From Ectobius pallidus (taxonomy: Eukaryota > Arthropoda > Insecta > Blattodea > Ectobiidae), in contig CAXKWD010000014.1 in the NCBI GenBank assembly GCA_964059195.1, positions 1,674,001-1,738,000 on the forward strand: 64,000 nt of DNA. The letters run 5' to 3'. A program made the position numbers and the translations under genes. Below the pieces are notes generated by a model. The model did not search any database. It was not told the DNA's origin and saw only the letters and a program-made list of their open reading frames with translations. Each line of letters opens with the position of its first letter. The stretch's first letter is position 1. Positions 1 to 11,225 of the stretch are shown here, one piece after another.

Positions 1-562
1 ATTTTTAAAGACAATTTGGCTACCTAAGAATGTAATTTTTCTATCACGAATGTTTTGCCTAGCCATGCCAGTCTAAACCGGAAACTGTTGCCTAGCAATG
101 AAGTTTTATAACACCTGACTGTTGCTTAGCAATGACATTTTGAATAAGAAACTGTAGCTTAGCAATGGCATCTCCAAATACGAAACAGTTGCCTAGCAAT
201 GTCTTCTATAAGGAATAGCCTTTAATCCCTCAATGATCAATACATACAATGAAAATATCGGTGATATGCTAATGGCATAACAGGGGTTGTAAGTTTTTCC
301 TTAATAGAAAAGAATACTGTTGCCTAGCAATGAGTTTTAAAACACGAAAGTTTTGCCTAGCAATGCCATTTTAAACCGGAAACTGTTGCCTAGCAATGCC
401 ATCAAAAAGAACTGTTGTTTAGCAAAGTCATTTTTAAACACAATATTGCTACCTATTATAAACTTTTAAAAAATATACTGTTGCGTAGCAATGTCAATAT
501 CAGACACAAATCTTTTACCTTTCAATGCATTTTTCATGTCGAAACTTTTTCCTAGCAATGTA
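1..562 (+). repeat. Family A monomer (reference copy), with 17 sub-units of ~33 bp
   Basis: This first full monomer shows the internal build. Cutting after each aatg-like end gives segments of about 34, 35, 33, 34, 33, 34, 34, 39, 58, 33, 33, 29, 66, 34 and 33 bp. Counting the 58- and 66-bp segments as two decayed sub-units each gives 17. The best-preserved sub-units (about 65-97, 165-198 and 368-400) end in gttgcctagcaatg. The most degenerate stretch is about 199-330, which carries the landmark at 251. Diagnostic A variants are ctacctaagaatg near 20, gaataag near 152, gcataacaggggttg near 275, an extra A in ccttaatagaaaagaat near 300, and gacacaaatc near 513. A is the commonest family (28 copies) and opens every higher-order cycle. 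Confidence 0.9.
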
Positions 563-1121
563 ATTTTTAAAGACAATTTGGCTGCCTAACAATGTAATAT
601 TTCTATCAGGAAAGGTTTGCCTAGCAATCCCAGTCTAAACCGGAAACTGTTGCCTAGCAATTAAGTTTTAAAACAGCTGACTCTTGCTTAGCAATGACAT
701 TTTGAACATGAAACTGTAGCTTAGCAATGCCATCTCCAAATACGAAACTGTTGCCAGCAATGTCTTCTATAAGGAAAAGTTTTTGATCCTTCAATGATCA
801 ATACATACAATGAAAATATCGGTGATATGCTAATGTCAAAACATGGGTTGTAAATTTTACTTTAATAGAAAGAATACTGTTGCCTAGCATTGAGTTTTAA
901 AACACGAAAGTGTTGCCAAGCAATGCCATTTTAAACCGGAAACTGTTGCCTAGCAATGCCATCAAAAAGAACTGTTGCTTAGCAATGTAATTTTAAACAC
1001 AATATTGCTACCTATTATAAACTTTTAAATAATATACTGTTGCGTAGCAATGTCAATTTCAGACACGAAACTTTACCTTTCAATGAATTTTTGAAAGTCG
1101 AAACTTTTTCCTAGCAATGTA
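563..1121 (+). repeat. Family B monomer (reference copy)
   Basis: B is recognised by atcaggaaagg and caatcccagtc near 604-632, cagctgactc near 674, a 2-bp deletion giving gttgccagcaatg near 750, aaggaaaagtttttgatcc near 771-790, and usually cctagcattgag near 872. The 2-bp deletion makes it one of the shorter monomers (559 bp here). All 26 copies counted follow directly behind an A monomer. Copies at 36,731 and 54,684 keep the intact cctagcaatg at both diagnostic sites, and the one at 63,660 has only the first intact, so B itself contains sub-variants. Confidence 0.88.
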
Positions 1122-1682
1122 ATTTTTAAATACAATTTGACTGCCTAACAATGTAATTTTTCTATCACGAAAGTTTTCCCTAGCCATGCCAGTCTAAAAG
1201 GAAACTGTTGCCTAGCAATGAAGTTTTAAAACACCTGACTGTTGCTTAGCAATGACATTTCGAATTAGAAACTGTAGCTTAGCAATGCCATCTCCAAATA
1301 CGAAACTGTTGCCTAGCAATGTCATCTAAAAGGAATAGCCTTTAATCCCTCAATGATCAATACATACAATGAAAATATCGGTGATATGATAATGGCATAA
1401 CAGGGGTTGTAAATTTTTCTTTAATAGAAAAGAATACTGTTGCCTAGCAATGAGTTTTAAAACACGAAAGTGTTGCCTAGCAATGCCATTTTAAACCGGA
1501 AACTGTTGCCTAGCAATGCCATCAAAAAGAACTGTTGTTTATCAAAGTCATTTTTAAACACAATATTTCTACCTATTATAAACTTTTAAAAAATATACTG
1601 TTGCGTAGCAATGTCAATATCAGACACAAATCTTTTACCTTTCAATGCATTTTTCATGTCGAAACTTTTTCCTAGCAATGTA
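1122..1682 (+). repeat. Family C monomer (reference copy)
   Basis: C is recognised by ctaaaaggaaactg near 1195, atttcgaattag near 1257, and gatatgataatggc near 1383 followed by the A-like caggggttg but with aatttttctttaatag. The second half resembles A (aatatcagacac, tttcatgtcgaaac). Seven copies counted, with landmarks at 1371, 14,280, 20,455, 33,922, 44,020, 51,877 and 61,973. The copies at 14,280, 33,922, 44,020, 51,877 and 61,973 share a different second half (gcaaactg, aaatgttgattagc, gtcgagac), so C has two sub-types. Confidence 0.85.
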
Positions 1683-2243
1683 ATTTTTAAAGACAATTTG
1701 GCTGCCTAACAATGTAATTTTTCTATCACGAATGTTTTGCCTAGCCATGCCAGTCTAAACCGGAAACTGTTGCCTAGCAATGAAGTTTTATAACACCTGA
1801 CTGTTGCTTAGCAATGACATTTAGAACAAGAAACTGTAGCTTAGCAATGCCATCTCCAAATACGAAACTGTTGCCTAGCAATGTCATCTATAAGGAATAG
1901 TTTTTAATCCTTCAATGATCAATAGATACAATGAAAATATCGGTGATATGGTAATGTCAAACCATGGGTTGTAAATTTTACTTTAATAGAAAGAATACTG
2001 TTGCCTAGCAATGAGTTTTAAAACACGAAAGTGTTGCCGAGCAATGCCATTTTAAACCGGAAACTGTGGTCTAGCAATACCATCAAAAAGAACTGTTGCT
2101 TTGCAATGTAATTTTAAACACAATATTGCTACCTATTATAAACTTTTAAATAATATACTGTTGCGTAGCAATGTCAATTTCAGACACGAAATTTTTACCT
2201 TTCAATGCATTTATGAAAGTCGAAACTTTTTCCTAGCAATGTA
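1683..2243 (+). repeat. Family D monomer (reference copy)
   Basis: D is recognised by gatatggtaatgtcaaacc near 1943, ttgccgagcaatg near 2034, ctgtggtctagcaat near 2064, cttttgcttt-type gctttgcaatgtaat near 2098, and gcatttatgaaagtcg near 2208. Eight copies counted (landmarks 1933, 5301, 15,967, 21,017, 37,290, 45,708, 55,243, 56,926). The copies at 37,290 and 55,243 carry ttttttatcc and join to a G-like second half, and the one at 56,926 is a D/E mosaic, so D is one of the more recombined families. Confidence 0.85.
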
Positions 2244-2803
2244 ATTTTTAAATACAATTTGACTGCCTAACAATGTAATTTTTCTATCACGAAAGTTTTC
2301 CCTAGCCATGACAGTCTAAAAAGAAACTGTAGCCTAGCAATGAAGTTTTAAAACACCTGACTGTTGCTTAGCAATGACATTTTGAACAAGAAACTGTAGC
2401 TTAGCAATGCCATCTCCAAATACGAAACTGTTGCCTAGCAATGTCATCTATAAGGAATAGTTTTTAATCCCTCAATGATCAATACATACAATGAAAATAT
2501 CGGTGATATGCTAATGGCAAAACATTGGTTGTAAATTTTGCTTTAATAGAAAGAATACTGTTGCCTAGCAATGAGTTTTAAAACACGAAAGTGTTGCCTA
2601 GCAATGCCATTTTAAACCGCAAACTGTTGCCTAGCAATGTCATCAAAAAGAACTGTTGCTTAGTAATGTCATTTTTAAACACAATATTGCTACATATTAT
2701 AAACTTTTAAAAATATACTGTTGTGTAGCAATGTTAATTTCAGGCACCAAACTTTTACTTTTCAATGCATTTTTAAAAGTCTAAACGTTTTCCTAGCAAT
2801 GTA
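2244..2803 (+). repeat. Family E monomer (reference copy)
   Basis: E is recognised by ggcaaaacattggttg near 2516, attttgctttaatag near 2535, ccgcaaactg near 2617, gcttagtaatgtc near 2658, ctacatattataaac near 2690, ttgtgtagcaatg near 2711, and gtctaaacg near 2779. The TG in ttgtgtagc replaces the CG of ttgcgtagc seen in most other families. Thirteen copies counted. E is often followed by F. Confidence 0.87.
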
Positions 2804-3366
2804 ATTTTTAAAGACAATTTGGCTGCTTAACAATGTAATTTTTCTATGACGAAAGTTTTGCCTAGCCATGCCAGTCTAAACCGGAAACTGTTGCCTAGCA
2901 ATTAAGTTTTAAAACAACTGACTCTTGCTTAGCAATGACATTTTGAACAACAAACTGTAGCTTAGCAATGCCATCTCCAAATACGAAACTGTTGCCTAGC
3001 AATGTCATCTATAACGAATAGTTTTTAATCCTTCAATTATCAATAGATACAATGAAAATATCGGTGATATGCTAATGGCAAAACATGGGTTGTAAATTTT
3101 ACTTTAAAAGAAAGAATACTGTTGCCTAGCAATGAGTTTTAAAACACGAAAGTGTTGCCTAGCAATGCCATTTTAAACCAGAAACTGTTGCCTAGCAATG
3201 TCATCAAAAAGAACTGTTGCTTAGCAATGTCATTTTTGAACACAATATTGCTACCTATTAAAAGCTTTTAAAAAAAGATACTGTTGCGTAGCAATGTCAA
3301 TTTCTGATTCGAAACCTTTACCTTTCAATGCATTTTCCCAAGTAGAAACTTCTTCCTAGCAACGTA
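2804..3366 (+). repeat. Family F monomer (reference copy)
   Basis: F is recognised by gcaattaag near 2898, ataacgaatag near 3012, caattatcaatag near 3033, ctttaaaagaaag near 3102, ccagaaactg near 3178, the palindrome aaaagctttt near 3260, gattcgaaacc near 3305, cccaagtag near 3338, and caacgtaat at the end. A sub-type I call F' has gtcaaaacatggg and ctttaatag after the landmark instead of ggcaaaacatggg and ctttaaaag (for example 33,363, 43,461, 51,318, 61,414). About 16 copies of F and F' together. Confidence 0.85.
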
Positions 3367-6300
3367 ATTTTTAAAGACAATTTGGCTACCTAAGAATGTA
3401 ATTTTTCTATCACGAATGTTTTGCCTAGCCATGTCAGTCTAAACCGGAAACGGTTGCCTAGCAATGAAGTTTTATAACACCTGACTGTTGCTTAGCAATG
3501 ACATTTTGAATAAGAAACTGTAGCTTAGCAATGGCATCTCCAAATACGAAACTGTTGCCTAGCAATGTCTTCTATAAGGAATAGCCTTTAATCCCTCAAT
3601 GATCAATACATACAATGAAAATATCGGTGATATGCTAATGGCATAACAGGGGTTGTAAGTTTTTCCTTAATAGAAAAGAATACTGTTGCCTAGCAATGAG
3701 TTTTAAAACACGAAAGTGTTGCCTAGCAATGCCATTTTAAACCGGAAACTGTTGCCTAGCAATGCCATCAAAAAGAACTGTTGTTTAGCAAAGTCATTTT
3801 TAAACACAATATTGCTACCTATTATAAACTTTTAAAAATATACTGTTGCGTAGCAATGTCAATATCAGACACAAATCTTTTACCTTTCAATGCATTTTTC
3901 ATGTCGAAACTTTTTCCTAGCAATGTAATTTTTAAAGACAATTTGGCTGCCTAACAATGTAATTTTTCTATCAGGAAAGGTTTGCCTAGCAATCCCAGTC
4001 TAAACCGGAAACTGTTGCCTAGCAATTAAGTTTTAAAACAGCTGACTCTTGCTTAGCAATGACATTTTGAACATGAAACTGTAGCTTAGCAATTCCATCT
4101 CCAAATACGAAACTGTTGCCAGCAATGTCTTCTATAAGGAAAAGTTTTTGATCCTTCAATGATCAATACATACAATGAAAATATCGGTGATATGCTAATG
4201 TCAAAACATGGGTTGTAAATTTTACTTTAATAGAAAGAATACTGTTGCCTAGCATTGAGTTTTAAAACACGAAAGTGTTGCCTAGCAATGCCATTTTAAA
4301 CCGGAAACTGTTGCCTAGCAATGCCATCAAAAAGAACTGTTGCTTAGCAATGTAATTTTAAACACAATATTGCTACCTATTATAAACTTTTAAATAATAT
4401 ACTGTTGCGTAGCAATGTCAATTTCTGACACGAAACCTTTACCTTTCAATGCATTTTCCCAAGTAGAAACTTCTTCCTAGCAATGTAATTTTTAAAGACA
4501 ATTTGGCTGCCTATCAACGTAATTTTTCTATCACGAATGTTTTTCCTAGCCATGCCAGTCTAAACCGGAAACTGTAGCCTAGCAATGAAGTTTTAAAACA
4601 CCTGACTGTTGCTTAGCAATGACATTTTGAACAACAAACTGTAGCTTAGCAATGCCATCTCCAAATACGAAACTGTTGCCTAGCAATGTCATCTATAAGG
4701 AATAGTTTTTAATCCTTCAATGATCAATACATACAATGAAAATATCGGTGATATGCTAATGTCAAAACATGGGTTGTAAATTTTACTTTAATAGAAAGAA
4801 TACTGTTGCCTAGCAATTAGTTTTAAAACACGAAAGTGTTGCCTAGCAATGCCATTTTAAACCGGAAACTGTTGCCTAGCAATGTCCTCAAAAAGAACTG
4901 TTGCTTAGCAATGGCATTTTTAAACACAATATTGCTACCTATTAAAAGCTTTTAAAAAAAGATACTGTTGCGTAGCAATGTCAATTTCTGACACGAAACC
5001 TTTACCTTTCAATGCATTTTTCAAATTCGAAACTTCTTCCTAGCAATGTAATTTTTAAAGACAATTTGGCTACCTAAGAATGTAATTTTTCTATCACGAA
5101 TGTTTTGCCTAGCCATGCCAGTCTAAACCGGAAACTGTTGCCTAGCAATGAAGTTTTATAACACCTGACTGTTGCTTAGCAATGACATTTAGAACAAGAA
5201 ACTGTAGCTTAGCAATGCCATCTCCAAATACGAAACTGTTGCCTAGCAATGTCATCTATAAGGAATAGTTTTTAATCCTTCAATGATCAATAGATACAAT
5301 GAAAATATCGGTGATATGGTAATGTCAAACCATGGGTTGTAAATTTTACTTTAATAGAAAGAATACTGTTGCCTAGCAATGAGTTTTAAAACACGAAAGT
5401 GTTGCCGAGCAATGCCATTTTAAACCGGAAACTGTGGTCTAGCAATGCCATCAAAAAGAACTGTTGCTTTGCAATGTAATTTTAAACACAATATTGCTAC
5501 CTATTATAAACTTTTAAATAATATACTGTTGCGTAGCAATGTCAATTTCAGACACGAAATTTTTACCTTTCAATGCATTTATGAAAGTCGAAACTTTTTC
5601 CTAGCAATGTAATTTTTAAATACAATTTGACTGCCTAACAATGTAATTTTTCTATCACGAAAGTTTTCCCTAGCCATGACAGTCTAAAAAGAAACTGTAG
5701 CCTAGCAATGAAGTTTTAAAACACCTGACTGTTGCTTAGCAATGACATTTTGAACAAGAAACTGTAGCTTAGCAATGCCATCTCCAAATACGAAACTGTT
5801 GCCTAGCAATGTCATCTATAAGGAATAGTTTTTAATCCCTCAATGATCAATACATACAATGAAAATATCGGTGATATGCTAATGGCAAAACATTGGTTGT
5901 AAATTTTGCTTTAATAGAAAGAATACTGTTGCCTAGCAATGAGTTTTAAAACACGAAAGTGTTGCCTAGCAATGCCATTTTAAACCGCAAACTGTTGCCT
6001 AGCAATGTCATCAAAAAGAACTGTTGCTTAGTAATGTCATTTTTAAACACAATATTGCTACATATTATAAACTTTTAAAAATATACTGTTGTGTAGCAAT
6101 GTTAATTTCAGACACCAAACTTTTACTTTTCAATGCATTTTTAAAAGTCTAAACGTTTTCCTAGCAATGTAATTTTTAAAGACAATTTGGCTGCTTAACA
6201 ATGTAATTTTTCTATGACGAAAGTTTTGCCTAGCCATGCCAGTCTAAACCGGAAACTGTTGCCTAGCAATTAAGTTTTAAAACAACTGACTCTTGCTTAG

Positions 6301-6734
6301 CAATGACATTTTGAACAACAAACTGTAGCTTAGCAATGCCATCTCCAAATACGAAACTGTTGCCTAGCAATGTCATCTATAACGAATAGTTTTTAATCCT
6401 TCAATTATCAATAGATACAATGAAAATATCGGTGATATGCTAATGGCAAAACATGGGTTGTAAATTTTACTTTAAAAGAAAGAATACTGTTGCCTAGCAA
6501 TGAGTTTTAAAACACGAAAGTGTTGCCTAGCAATGCCATTTTAAACCAGAAACTGTTGCCTAGCAATATCATCAAAAAGAACTGTTGCTTAGCAATGTCA
6601 TTTTTGAACACAATATTGCTACCTATTAAAAGCTTTTAAAAAAAGATACTGTTGCGTAGCAATGTCAATTTCTGATTCGAAACCTTTACCTTTCAATGCA
6701 TTTTCCCAAGTAGAAACTTCTTCCTAGCAACGTA
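3367..6734 (+). repeat. Higher-order cycle 2: A-B-G-D-E-F
   Basis: Landmarks are at 3617, 4177, 4738, 5301, 5861 and 6422. The D-E-F part is nearly the same as in cycle 1, so G stands where C stands there. No gene is present. Confidence 0.85.
4488..5050 (+). repeat. Family G monomer (reference copy)
   Basis: G is recognised by gtcaaaacatggg near 4760, cctagcaattagtttt near 4809, gtcctcaaaaag near 4888, ggcatttttaaac near 4913, aaaagctttt near 4945, gacacgaaacc near 4990, and ttcaaattcgaaac near 5020. Twelve copies counted. G usually closes an A-B-G cycle, and its tail normally runs into the ctacctaagaatg that opens the next A. Confidence 0.87.
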
Positions 6735-8978
6735 ATTTTTAAAGACAATTTGGCTACCTAAGAATGTAATTTTTCTATCACGAATGTTTTGCCTAGCCAT
6801 GCCAGTCTAAACCGGAAACGGTTGCCTAGCAATGAAGTTTTATAACACCTGACTGTTGCTTAGCAATGACATTTTGAATAAGAAACTGTAGCTTAGCAAT
6901 GGCATCTCCAAATACGAAACTGTTGCCTAGCAATGTCTTCTATAAGGAATAGCCTTTAATCCCTCAATGATCAATACATACAATGAAAATATCGGTGATA
7001 TGCTAATGGCATAACAGGGGTTGTAAGTTTTTCCTTAATAGAAAAGAATACTGTTGCCTAGCAATGAGTTTTAAAACACGAAAGTGTTGCCTAGCAATGC
7101 CATTTTAAACCGGAAACTGTTGCCTAGCAATGCCATCAAAAAGAACTGTTGTTTAGCAAAGTCATTTTTAAACACAATATTGCTACCTATTATAAACTTT
7201 TAAAAATATACTGTTGCGTAGCAATCTCAATATCAGACACAAATCTTTTACCTTTCAATGCATTTTTCATGTCGAAACTTTTTCCTAGCAATGTAATTTT
7301 TAAAGACAATTTGGCTGCCTAACAATGTAATTTTTCTATCAGGAAAGGTTTGCCTAGCAATCCCAGTCTAAACCGGAAACTGTTGCCTAGCAATTAAGTT
7401 TTAAAACAGCTGACTCTTGCTTAGCAATGACATTTTGAACATGAAACTGTAGCTTAGCAATGCCATCTCCAAATACGAAACTGTTGCCAGCAATGTCTTC
7501 TATAAGGAAAAGTTTTTGATCCTTCAATGATCAATACATACAATGAAAATATCGGTGATATGCTAATGTCAAAACATGGGTTGTAAATTTTACTTTAATA
7601 GAAAGAATACTGTTGCCTAGCATTGAGTTTTAAAACACGAAAGTGTTGCCTAGCAATGCCATTTTAAACCGGAAACTGTTGCCTAGCAATGCCATCAAAA
7701 AGAACTGTTGCTTTGCAATGTAATTTTAAACACAATATTGCTACCTATTATAAACTTTTAAATAATATACTGTTGCGTAGCAATGTCAATTTCAGACACG
7801 AAATTTTTACCTTTCAATGCATTTATGAAAGTCGAAACTTTTTCCTAGCAATGTAATTTTTAAATACAATTTGACTGCCTAACAATGTAATTTTTCTATC
7901 ACGAAAGTTTTCCCTAGCCATGCCAGTCTAAAAAGAAACTGTAGCCTAGCAATGAAGTTTTAAAACACCTGACTGTTGCTTAGCAATGACATTTTGAACA
8001 AGAAACTGTAGCTTAGCAATGCCATCTCCAAATACGAAACTGTTGCCTAGCAATGTCATCTATAAGGAATAGTTTTTAATCCCTCAATGATCAATACATA
8101 CAATGAAAATATCGGTGATATGCTAATGGCAAAACATTGGTTGTAAATTTTGCTTTAATAGAAAGAATACTGTTGCCTAGCAATGAGTTTTAAAACACGA
8201 AAGTGTTGCCTAGCAATGCCATTTTAAACCGCAAACTGTTGCCTAGCAATGTCATCAAAAAGAACTGTTGCTTAGTAATGTCATTTTTAAACACAATATT
8301 GCTACATATTATAAACTTTTAAAAATATACTGTTGTGTAGCAATGTTAATTTCAGACACCAAACTTTTACCTTTCAATGCATTTTTAAAAGTCTAAACGT
8401 TTTCCTAGCAATGTAATTTTTAAAGACAATTTGGCTGCTTAACAATGTAATTTTTCTATGACGAAAGTTTTGCCTAGCCATGCCAGTCTAAACCGGAAAC
8501 TGTTGCCTAGCAATTAAGTTTTAAAACAACTGACTCTTGCTTAGCAATGACATTTTGAACAACAAACTGTAGCTTAGCAATGCCATCTCCAAATACGAAA
8601 CTGTTGCCTAGCAATGTCATCTATAAGGAATAGTTTTTAATCCCTCAATGATCAATACATACAATGAAAATATCGGTGATATGCTAATGGCAAAACATTG
8701 GTTGTAAATTTTGCTTTAATAGAAAGAATACTGTTGCCTAGCAATGAGTTTTCAAACACGAAAGTGTTGCCTAGCAATGCCATTTTAAACCAGAAACTGT
8801 TGCCTAGCAATGTCATCAAAAAGAACTGTTGCTTAGCAATGTCATTTTTGAACACAATATTGCTACCTATTAAAAGCTTTTAAAAAAAGATACTGTTGCG
8901 TAGCAATGTCAATTTCTGATTCGAAACCTTTACCTTTCAATGCATTTTCCCAAGTAGAAACTTCTTCCTAGCAACGTA
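6735..8978 (+). repeat. Higher-order cycle 3: A-B-E-H
   Basis: Landmarks are at 6985, 7545, 8105 and 8666. The B copy switches after about 7700 to a D-like tail (gctttgcaatgtaat, gcatttatgaaagtcg). Only satellite sequence is present. Confidence 0.83.
8416..8978 (+). repeat. Family H monomer: E/F chimera with private A-to-C change
   Basis: The start and the landmark flank are E-like (aacattggttg, attttgctttaatag), while the second half is F-like (ccagaaactg, gtcatttttgaac, aaaagctttt, gattcgaaacc, cccaagtag). A private change at about 8753 turns gttttaaaac into gttttcaaac and destroys a 10-bp palindrome present in nearly every other monomer. The same variant recurs only at about 26,153, 30,641 and 49,160. 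All four H copies sit in the same A-B-E-H-A-B context, so they descend from one chimera by block copying. The change also removes a TAA in one + frame, which explains short open frames at these places; I see no sign of selection for coding. Confidence 0.85.
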
Positions 8979-11225
8979 ATTTTTAAAGACAATTTGGCTA
9001 CCTAAGAATGTAATTTTTCTATCACGAATGTTTTGCCTAGCCATGCCAGTCTAAACCGGAAACGGTTGCCTAGCAATGAAGTTTTATAACACCTGACTGT
9101 TGCTTAGCAATGACATTTTGAATAAGAAACTGTAGCTTAGCAATGGCATCTCCAAATACGAAACTGTTGCCTAGCAATGTCTTCTATAAGGAATAGCCTT
9201 TAATCCCTCAATGATCAATACATACAATGAAAATATCGGTGATATGCTAATGGCATAACAGGGGTTGTAAGTTTTTCCTTAATAGAAAAGAATACTGTTG
9301 CCTAGCAATGAGTTTTAAAACACGAAAGTGTTGCCTAGCAATGCCATTTTAAACCGGAAACTGTTGCCTAGCAATGCCATCAAAAAGAACTGTTGTTTAG
9401 CAAAGTCATTTTTAAACACAATATTGCTACCTATTATAAACTTTTAAAAATATACTGTTGCGTAGCAATGTCAATATCAGACACAAATCTTTTACCTTTC
9501 AATGCATTTTTCATGTCGAAACTTTTTCCTAGCAATGTAATTTTTAAAGACAATTTGGCTGCCTAACAATGTAATTTTTCTATCAGGAAAGGTTTGCCTA
9601 GCAATCCCAGTCTAAACCGGAAACTGTTGCCTAGCAATTAAGTTTTAAAACAGCTGACTCTTGCTTAGCAATGACATTTTGAACATGAAACTGTAGCTTA
9701 GCAATGCCATCTCCAAATACGAAACTGTTGCCAGCAATGTCTTCTATAAGGAAAAGTTTTTGATCCTTCAATGATCAATACATACAATGAAAATATCGGT
9801 GATATGCTAATGTCAAAACATGGGTTGTAAATTTTACTTTAATAGAAAGAATACTGTTGCCTAGCATTGAGTTTTAAAACACGAAAGTGTTGCCTAGCAA
9901 TGCCATTTTAAACCGGAAACTGTTGCCTAGCAATGCCATCAAAAAGAACTGTTGCTTAGCAATGTAATTTTAAACACAATATTGCTACCTATTATAAACT
10001 TTTAAATAATATACTGTTGCGTAGCAATGTCAATTTCTGACACGAAACCTTTACCTTTCAATGCATTTTCCCAAGTAGAAACTTCTTCCTAGCAATGTAA
10101 TTTTTAAAGACAATTTGGCTGCCTATCAACGTAATTTTTCTATCACGAATGTTTTTCCTAGCCATGCCAGTCTAAACCGGAAACTGTAGCCTAGCAATGA
10201 AGTTTTAAAACACCTGACTGTTGCTTAGCAATGACATTTTGAACAACAAACTGTAGCTTAGCAATGCCATCTCCAAATACGAAACTGTTGCCTAGCAATG
10301 TCATCTATAAGGAATAGTTTTTAATCCTTCAATGATCAATACATACAATGAAAATATCGGTGATATGCTAATGTCAAAACATGGGTTGTAAATTTTACTT
10401 TAATAGAAAGAATACTGTTGCCTAGCAATTAGTTTTAAAACACGAAAGTGTTGCCTAGCAATGCCATTTTAAACCGGAAACTGTTGCCTAGCAATGTCCT
10501 CAAAAAGAACTGTTGCTTAGCAATGGCATTTTTGAACACAATATTGCTACCTATTAAAAGCTTTTAAAAAAAGATACTGTTGCGTAGCAATGTCAATTTC
10601 TGACACGAAACCTTTACCTTTCAATGCATTTTTCAAATTCGAAACTTCTTCCTAGCAATGTAATTTTTAAAGACAATTTGGCTACCTAAGAATGTAATTT
10701 TTCTATCACGAATGTTTTGCCTAGCCATGCCAGTCTAAACCGGAAACTGTTGCCTAGCAATTAAGTTTTAAAACAACTGACTCTTGCTTAGCAATGACAT
10801 TTTGAACAACAAACTGTAGCTTAGCAATGCCATCTCCAAATACGAAACTGTTGCCTAGCAATGTCATCTATAACGAATAGTTTTTAATCCTTCAATTATC
10901 AATAGATACAATGAAAATATCGGTGATATGCTAATGGCAAAACATGGGTTGTAAATTTTACTTTAAAAGAAAGAATACTGTTGCCTAGCAATGAGTTTTA
11001 AAACACGAAAGTGTTGCCTAGCAATGCCATTTTAAACCAGAAACTGTTGCCAAGCAATGTCATCAAAAAGAACTGTTGCTTAGCAATGTCATTTTTGAAC
11101 ACAATATTGCTACCTATTAAAAGCTTTTAAAAAAAGATACTGTTGCGTAGCAATGTCAATTTCTGATTCGAAACCTTTACCTTTCAATGCATTTTCCCAA
11201 GTAGAAACTTCTTCCTAGCAACGTA
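8979..11225 (+). repeat. Higher-order cycle 4: A-B-G-F
   Basis: Landmarks are at 9229, 9789, 10,350 and 10,913. The F copy carries gttgccaagcaatgtc near 11,048. Only satellite sequence is present. Confidence 0.83.

Larger units (their letters stand above)
1..3366 (+). repeat. Higher-order cycle 1: A-B-C-D-E-F
   Basis: Landmarks are at 251, 812, 1371, 1933, 2493 and 3054. This six-monomer order occurs again at 19,085-22,450. No gene or other element is present. Confidence 0.85.
1..5253 (+). repeat. Block duplication I, copy 1 (34-monomer offset)
   Basis: This segment aligns with 19,085-24,337 at a constant offset of 19,084 bp, with no net length change across nine monomers (A-B-C-D-E-F-A-B-G). 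Rare variants such as ttcaggcacc are shared, and only scattered single-base differences are seen (for example gtcatctaaaagg near 1341 against gtcatctataagg). The match ends at 5254, where D and A variants part. The left limit may lie outside the window. Confidence 0.85.
4597..10187 (+). repeat. Block duplication IV, copy 1 (72-monomer offset)
   Basis: This segment aligns with 45,004-50,594 at a constant offset of 40,407 bp over G-D-E-F-A-B-E-H-A-B. All ten landmark positions agree exactly. Differences seen are few (for example cctgactg against cctgattg near 45,574, and the gcaaaatg/gctcag pair near 46,400). Confidence 0.83.

Noticed and set aside
110..125. Short palindromes gttttaaaac and aaaagctttt as terminators or regulatory sites
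   Set aside because: They are 10-bp AT-rich palindromes repeated once or twice per monomer with no gene nearby. Chance and copying explain them.
8652..8883. Overlapping 61-67 codon open frames on both strands, recurring near 26.1, 30.6 and 49.1 kb
   Set aside because: They are H-monomer by-products. The peptides show an 11-residue rhythm (the 33-bp sub-unit read in frame), both strands are open at once, and copies recur only where the block was duplicated. No ribosome-binding or splice context or known domain is seen.
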